DNA of 64,000 bases, taken from Leptolyngbya sp. KIOST-1 (GTDB lineage: Bacteria > Cyanobacteriota > Cyanobacteriia > Phormidesmidales > Phormidesmidaceae). The stretch lies in the NCBI RefSeq assembly GCF_000763385.1, contig NZ_JQFA01000004.1:62001-126000 (forward strand), written 5' to 3'. A program made the translations under genes and the position numbers. Shown here piece by piece: positions 59,711 through 64,000 of the stretch (position 1 is its first letter; every line of letters begins with the position of its first letter). The notes beneath the pieces are model-generated. The model had not been told where the DNA came from. It was given only the letters and a program-made list of their open reading frames with translations, and ran no database searches.

Positions 59711-60700
59711 ATGGACGGCATTTGTACTCTCGGCAACGATCGCGTCTACGACCAAATCGTTGCTCTGATCAACAGCATCGAGGTCTTCGCCCCAGGGATG
59801 CCGGTGTGCATTTACCCCTACGACGAGCGGGTGGAGCAGTTGCGTGAACTGGTGCAAGATCGGCCCCAGGTGACGCTCTACGACGACAGCGCCTCAATCC
59901 AGCGGTGGGATGCCTGGGTCGAGCAAATTTGGGCCACCCACCCCACCGCTCGGCAGCAGTGGGATGCGATCGGCAGTGAGGGCATTCACCGCATGGGCAC
60001 CCACCGCCGCTTCTGCGCCTTCGACGGCCCCTTCGATCGCTTTATGTATATGGATGCCGATACGCTGCTGCTGGGCGATCCATCCCCGGTGTTCAACGCG
60101 CTGAATGAGTATGACTGGGTCACCTACGACTTTCAGCACAAAGACCTCAGCCATGTGTACGACGTAAACTCTGGCTGGATGGAAAAGCTGTTTCCGGCGG
60201 AACAGCTGCAGCGGCAGGCATTTTGCTCAGGGTTCTACGCCAGCCACCGAGGTTTGTTTGATCCTGACCAGGGCCAAGAGGTTTTCACCTGGCTGATATC
60301 TGGGGAAGCGGCGGTACTGTATCCTATGGCCCCCGACCAGACCATTCTCAACTACCTGGTGATGCGGTGCGGGGTGAACTCCTGCAACCTGGCGCTAACT
60401 TTGCCAGCCGACCAACGCACCGGCAACTCCGTCACCTCCAGCCACTTCACCGTTGAAAATCACCGGGTCTACGACAAGGGCGTGCCGCTGCTGTACCTGC
60501 ACTACATTGGCCTGTCGTCCAAACTCTTCGCCCGCCTTTGCAACGGCGAGAACGTTGACTTGCCCTACCGCGACGTGTTTTTGCACTACCGCTATCTACA
60601 GGCCCCTGAGACTCGCCCCGCCCTGCTGGGCAAACTAGTGACAGCCAAGCCCCAGGGCTGGCGACGGTACCTCAAACCCCTGGCCCAACTGCTCCCCTAG
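59711..60700 (+). CDS. Npun_R2821/R2823-like family nucleotide-sugar transferase (first paralogue)
   Basis: 329 residues, GT-A fold: LGNDRVYDQIVALINSIEVFAPGMPVCIYPYDE, metal motif FMYMDADTLLLGD, DFQHKDLSHVYDVNSGWMEKLF, VMRCGVNSCNLAL and LPYRDVFLHYRYL. Resembles cyanobacterial proteins annotated as Npun_R2821/Npun_R2823 (family name recalled, not checked). ATG 59711 preferred to 59675. Same architecture as the next gene (aligned DxD, YDFQH/YDYQH and YRYL blocks), so a tandem duplication is likely. Substrate unknown. Confidence 0.75.
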   Translation: MDGICTLGNDRVYDQIVALINSIEVFAPGMPVCIYPYDERVEQLRELVQDRPQVTLYDDSASIQRWDAWVEQIWATHPTARQQWDAIGSEGIHRMGTHRRFCAFDGPFDRFMYMDADTLLLGDPSPVFNALNEYDWVTYDFQHKDLSHVYDVNSGWMEKLFPAEQLQRQAFCSGFYASHRGLFDPDQGQEVFTWLISGEAAVLYPMAPDQTILNYLVMRCGVNSCNLALTLPADQRTGNSVTSSHFTVENHRVYDKGVPLLYLHYIGLSSKLFARLCNGENVDLPYRDVFLHYRYLQAPETRPALLGKLVTAKPQGWRRYLKPLAQLLP

Positions 60701-60709
60701 AGGATTGCT

Positions 60710-61639
60710 ATGACCTCGCGCGGCATATACATCACAGCCAATGACAAGGTGCTCGACCACGCGATCGCCTGCCTGAACAGCATTCGCGCCTACGACCCCA
60801 GCATCCCCGTCATGCTGATTCCCTACAACGACGACTACCAGCAGGTGGCTGAAGTGCTGGGCCGCGACTACGGCGTGGAGGTCTACCCCGATCTGGAATT
60901 TATTCAGCGCTTGTCAGAAAATTTGCACGCCATCTTTGGCGAGGGGTTCTTTGCCCGGCCCAACCAGTTTCGCAAGCAGGCCTGCTGGTTTGGCCCCTTC
61001 GATCGCTTTCTCTACATCGATACCGATGTGGTGGTATTTAGCGCGATCGCCAAAGTACTAGATTATTTGGACAGCTACGACTTCATCAGCTACGACTACC
61101 AGCACCGGGGCGGCATTCGCAACGTGTTCGCCCCCGCTGTCCTCGAGCAGGGCGTTTTCACCGCCACCGAGCTAGAGGATATGTTCAACTGCGGCTTTTG
61201 GGGGTCCAAAAAAGGGTTGGTCAGCGAGCAAGACCTCTACGACACCTTTGCCGAATGCGCCGCCCATCCCGACTACTTCGACTTTTCAGAAAAAACCTCC
61301 GACCAGCCGATCATCAACTATTTGATTCTCAAGCGGGTGGCGCGGCGCTTTAACCTGGTGCGCCAGCCCGGGGGCGGCCCCGGCAACTGGGCGGGCAGCC
61401 CCCACTTTGTGCAAGCGGGCATGACGCTGGTAGACCCCAACGTGAACAAACCCCTCGACTACCTGCACTGGGCGGGCTACCGCATTCAGCCCGGCTGCCC
61501 CTACTGGGATATTTGGGCTCACTACCGCTATCTGCGCGACCCCGACAGCCGCCCAGTGGAAGTCCCAACCGTGGCTCCATCTCCAATCAAAATCCTCAGC
61601 CGCAAGGCAGGAACGCTACTCAGCCGTTTGGGGCGGTAG
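60710..61639 (+). CDS. Npun_R2821/R2823-like family nucleotide-sugar transferase (second paralogue)
   Basis: 309 residues. ITANDKVLDHAIACLNSIRAYDPSIPVMLIPYNDDY, FLYIDTDVVVFSAI, ISYDYQHRGGIRNVF, CGFWGSKKGL and KPLDYLHWAGYRIQPGCPYWDIWAHYRYLRDP. Nine bp after the first paralogue, so co-transcribed. Two divergent copies suggest two related sugar additions on the same glycan. Last gene of the island. Confidence 0.75.
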   Translation: MTSRGIYITANDKVLDHAIACLNSIRAYDPSIPVMLIPYNDDYQQVAEVLGRDYGVEVYPDLEFIQRLSENLHAIFGEGFFARPNQFRKQACWFGPFDRFLYIDTDVVVFSAIAKVLDYLDSYDFISYDYQHRGGIRNVFAPAVLEQGVFTATELEDMFNCGFWGSKKGLVSEQDLYDTFAECAAHPDYFDFSEKTSDQPIINYLILKRVARRFNLVRQPGGGPGNWAGSPHFVQAGMTLVDPNVNKPLDYLHWAGYRIQPGCPYWDIWAHYRYLRDPDSRPVEVPTVAPSPIKILSRKAGTLLSRLGR

Positions 61640-61717
61640 CTATCTGAACCCTATGGATAGATGCCCTATTTAGAAGAGTAAAATGGCGCTATCGATTCTT
61701 GGGGGCTTTCAGTGACC

Positions 61718-61975
61718 ATGAACATTCAAGATCCCCAAGCTGACCGTATGGCCCAGGAGTTGGCAGAACTGACCGGCCAAAGTCTAAACGATGCCGTCAA
61801 AATGGCGCTTCAGCAGGCTTTGGCTAAACTTAAAACCAGCAAAACCGCTCCGCAGCCGCGCCCTTTAGCCGACCGCCTGAATGAAATTGCCCTGCGCTGT
61901 GCGGCCCTACCGGATTATGACAACCGCAGCGCAGGCGAGATTTTGGGTTACGACAAGCACGGGCTACCCAGCTAA
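61718..61975 (+). CDS. vapB: VapB-type antitoxin
   Basis: 85 residues of the Rv0623/PSK group: MNIQDPQADRMAQELAELTGQSLNDAVKMALQQAL for DNA binding and dimerisation, then a Pro-rich bridge and the toxin-binding tail LADRLNEIALRCAALPDYDNRSAGEILGYDKHGLPS. ATG 61718 chosen; GTG 61712 in frame. Precedes the frameshifted vapC by 12 bp. Confidence 0.9.
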   Translation: MNIQDPQADRMAQELAELTGQSLNDAVKMALQQALAKLKTSKTAPQPRPLADRLNEIALRCAALPDYDNRSAGEILGYDKHGLPS

Positions 61976-61987
61976 TGGTGCCAGCTA

Positions 61988-62373
61988 ATGGTGATTGATA
62001 CTTCAGCGATCTTGGCCATTCTCTTTGCCGAATCTGAGCGAGAAACCTTTAACGAAAAGATTGCTGCTGCCACAACTCGTCTCATTTCAGCCGCCAATTT
62101 GGTGGAATGCAGCCTTGTGATTGAATCTCGCAAGCAGGCTTTGGGCCGTGCTGAGCTAGAACTGTTCGTCTATGAAGCAGAACTAACCGTAGTGGCCTTC
62201 GATCGCCTGCAAGCTGATTTGGCTGCAACAGCCTGGCGGAGCTACGGAAAGGGCGGCATCCAGCGGGCCTCAACTATGGTGATTGCTTTGCCTATGCCTT
62301 GGCTAAATCTAGAAATGAACCTCTGCTGTTTAAGGGTGACGATTTCTCTCAAACTGATCTTGCTCAGGCCTAA
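61988..62373 (+). pseudogene. vapC: VapC ribonuclease toxin, -1 frameshifted
   Basis: N-terminal 88 or so codons read as a PIN-domain VapC (MVIDTSAILAILFAESERETF.. RLISAANLVECSLVIESRK.. [11 protein letters not shown]). In the -1 frame the sequence continues as [19 protein letters not shown], then [19 protein letters not shown] and TAA at 62371-62373, the normal VapC end including the last acidic residues. The original frame ends at 62413 with unrelated residues. The crossover A AAG GGC (62248-62254) is in the frame of a canonical -1 slippery heptamer. Either a one-base deletion, a sequencing error, or programmed slippage. Confidence 0.85.
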
Positions 62374-62409
62374 CCCTCGCCATCTACGTGTTGCGTTGTC
62401 CCATTCAAC

Positions 62410-63120
62410 CTAAAACAGTCGACCCTGCCGCGTTTCTCCCAAGGCCGATCGCGCTGTACCAGAAGACGCCAGGCGATCGGCGTAGCGGGTAGTCTCAGGC
62501 AGACGATATTTGGTCGTGCATTGCAATACCAGATCGATCGCGGTTTCAAGCGTGGTGTAGTGGCCTGGAGAAATGTATAGCGGTTTGGTGTTAGCCCGGT
62601 TGCGAAGGACGGCTCCAATCTGCTCCCCGCGATCCATCAGTGGCACCCAGGCGCCTTTGTCGGTCGGCACCTCGGCGTGAGTACCCACCAGGCGCGACTT
62701 GGCCACGCCCACCGTGGGGCGATCGCACAACAGCCCCAAATGCGACGCAATCCCCAATCGCCGAGGATGCGCGATCCCCTGACCATCGCAGAGCAGCACA
62801 TCCGGCTCGGTTTTGAGTTGTGCCAATGCGTCCAGCACCGCAGGCACCTCCCGAAACGACAACAGCCCCGGCACGTAGGGAAATGTGGTAGGCTGCCGCA
62901 CCAGTACCTCATCCACCGGAGTCAGATCGGGGAACGATAGCACCACTACGGCGGCGCGGGTAGTTTCGCCCTCATCCTCAAACCCGGCGTCGACCCCGGC
63001 AACAAAGCGAATCGGGTCGGGCAGGCGATCCTCATGGATAACCTGGGGAGCGAGGGTTTGCTGTAGGGCGATCGCCTCAGCGGGCGTGGTCGGCCAATGT
63101 TTTGGAAACTGAATCTGCAT
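62410..63120 (-). CDS. nfi: Endonuclease V
   Basis: 236 residues; cleaves near deoxyinosine for repair of deaminated adenine. Motifs FVAGVDAGFED (catalytic Asp), YVPGLLSFREVPAVLDAL, VLLCDGQGIAHPRRLGIASHLGL (Asp), TVGVAKSRLVG and LYISPGHYTTLETAIDLVL. ATG 63120 matches MQIQFPKHW; the frame extends to 63201 without homology. Convergent with the vapBC pair. Confidence 0.95.
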   Translation of the reverse strand: MQIQFPKHWPTTPAEAIALQQTLAPQVIHEDRLPDPIRFVAGVDAGFEDEGETTRAAVVVLSFPDLTPVDEVLVRQPTTFPYVPGLLSFREVPAVLDALAQLKTEPDVLLCDGQGIAHPRRLGIASHLGLLCDRPTVGVAKSRLVGTHAEVPTDKGAWVPLMDRGEQIGAVLRNRANTKPLYISPGHYTTLETAIDLVLQCTTKYRLPETTRYADRLASSGTARSALGETRQGRLF

Positions 63121-63236
63121 AGTGACTATGGTAGCGAGGCAGACTAGAGTAGTTGACGGGGTAAAAGAGTTAGCCATTTCCGTGGGCTTAGAGCTAGGCA
63201 ATCCTGTGCAAGAGAGCTACGCTAAGAACCATAATC

Positions 63237-63458
63237 ATGCCTAGAAAAATCCGTGAACTGAAAGCTCAGATTAGCCAAGCAGGGTTCATTTACTTACCTA
63301 AGCGAGGTAAGGGCAGTCACGAACGTTGGAAACATCCTCTGCTGCCCAAAACTCTTACTATCTCAGGCAAAGACGGTGACGATGTTCCGCGCTATTTAGA
63401 GAAGCAAGTATCACAGCTATTAGCTGAATTAAAATCAGTGCAAGAGGGCAACGAATGA
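63237..63458 (+). CDS. hicA: HicA-type mRNA interferase toxin
   Basis: 73 residues, double-stranded RNA-binding-like HicA fold: IRELKAQISQAGFIYLPKRGKGSHERWKHP with the catalytic His in GSHERW, and VPRYLEKQVSQLLAEL. Overlaps the antitoxin by 4 bp (ATGA), toxin-first order typical of hicAB. AT-richer codon use than the neighbourhood. Confidence 0.9.
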   Translation: MPRKIRELKAQISQAGFIYLPKRGKGSHERWKHPLLPKTLTISGKDGDDVPRYLEKQVSQLLAELKSVQEGNE

Positions 63459-63676
63459 TGAGTCGATACACTATGGTTATTCAATGGTCGGAGGTCGATC
63501 AGCTTTTTTTAGTGACTGTTCCTGAATTTGCCGAGCGAGTGGTAATGCCCTGTACCCACGGAAAATCTCGGGAGGAAGCCATTCTAAACGGTGAAGAGGT
63601 CATTAATATGTACTTAGAGGCTTGGGGCGAAGAAGGAGAATCTATTCCTGAGCCAGATACATTACAGGTTGCCTAA
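63455..63676 (+). CDS. hicB: HicB-type antitoxin
   Basis: 73 residues: MVIQWSEVDQLFLVTVPEFAERVVMPCTHGKSREEAILNGEEVINMYLEAWGEEG, the partially degraded RNase-H-like HicB fold. ATGATG at 63455-63460 gives two possible starts. No separate DNA-binding domain; it may act through the complex with HicA. Confidence 0.9.
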   Translation: MMSRYTMVIQWSEVDQLFLVTVPEFAERVVMPCTHGKSREEAILNGEEVINMYLEAWGEEGESIPEPDTLQVA

Positions 63677-63815
63677 CTAAATAGAAACAAGCTATTGACT
63701 AACCACGCTTCACTTGCCCCTTCAGTGGTTTTCTCATTCAAATATCAGACTCTGGATTGTAACCTTCAAACTTCTGCCATGGTAGGGTGATCATGCCCTT
63801 TACTGCCTAACTTTT

Positions 63816-64000
63816 ATGACTAATCGTCTGGCAGATTCGCCCAGTTTGTACCTGCGCAAACATGCCGAAAACCCGATCGACTGGTGGCCCTGGTGCGACG
63901 AGGCGCTGGAGCGGGCCAAGGCTGATGACAAGCCAATTTTTCTCTCGATTGGGTATTCGAGCTGTCACTGGTGCACGGTGATGGAGGGGGAGGCGTTTTC
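63816..64000 (+). CDS. DUF255 (YyaL-type) thioredoxin-domain protein, 5' part
   Basis: First 61 codons: [58 protein letters not shown], the N-terminal thioredoxin-like domain with CHWC of the DUF255/YyaL/SSP411 family. It continues with a glycosidase-like (alpha/alpha) domain beyond the window. Function not established; the gene runs off the right edge. Confidence 0.92.
   Translation, partial: MTNRLADSPSLYLRKHAENPIDWWPWCDEALERAKADDKPIFLSIGYSSCHWCTVMEGEAF

Noticed and set aside
61988-62413. VapC as an intact 141-residue protein
   Set aside because: The last ~50 residues do not match PIN domains, while the -1 frame gives the expected C-terminus.

Overview
The window looks like a chromosomal segment of a high-GC filamentous cyanobacterium of the Leptolyngbya/Nodosilinea kind. 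The octamer GCGATCGC (HIP1) and its core CGATCG occur throughout, there is a photosynthesis and NDH-1 gene set (ndhA-I-G-E, ndhH, ycf3), a biliverdin reductase, a light-repressed type HPF and a cyanobacterial arginine dihydrolase, and there are short tandem repeats like those of filamentous cyanobacteria. The genus is inference. I found no rRNA, tRNA, CRISPR array or intact transposase.

Layout. 1-6520: end of radA, glutaredoxin, hpf, lipB, a DciA-like DUF721 protein, a metallophosphoesterase, a DUF924 protein and an OmpR-type regulator. 6557-10771: DUF29 protein, a dialkylglycine-decarboxylase-like aminotransferase, glpK and a PIN-domain toxin-antitoxin pair. 10938-18395: HtrA-type protease, two small membrane proteins, YheT-like hydrolase, bvdR, gltA, lactate permease. 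18640-24321: ndhA-ndhI-ndhG-ndhE, NAD kinase, ycf3, gatC. 24429-32794: orphan TRAP-type binding lipoprotein, PuuE-like deacetylase, cysH, an XRE regulator, ndhH, a coiled-coil membrane protein, gpgS and a membrane protein.

33289-37102 is a compact set of an acyl-CoA-dehydrogenase-fold flavoenzyme, a PIG-L deacetylase, a NodS-like methyltransferase and a convergent GT2 glycosyltransferase. The first three are translationally coupled and look like one unassigned pathway. 37423-46409: SDR enzyme, hybrid histidine kinase, SH3/peptidoglycan-binding protein, ArgZ/AgrE. 46620-53286: Dps, a stand-alone archaeal/eukaryotic-type PheRS beta subunit (the most surprising gene here), glyoxalase I, a small outer-membrane-type protein and a Ski2/Mtr4-like helicase.

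53403-61639 is a glycan assembly and export island (two GT4 enzymes, an MsbA-type ABC exporter, a GT10 fucosyltransferase-like enzyme and two tandem paralogous nucleotide-sugar transferases) interrupted by an opposite-strand xisH-xisI pair. The right end has a VapB antitoxin with a frameshifted VapC, endonuclease V, a HicAB pair and the start of a DUF255 thioredoxin-domain protein.

Intergenic DNA is rich in repeats: long perfect inverted repeats, a probable 138-bp MITE with a near-perfect target duplication, a recurrent family built on AACCTGAAACC, and G/C-rich minisatellites. One 98-nt nested stem structure in front of cysH is a candidate non-coding RNA. All family assignments come from reading the sequence; no database search was run.
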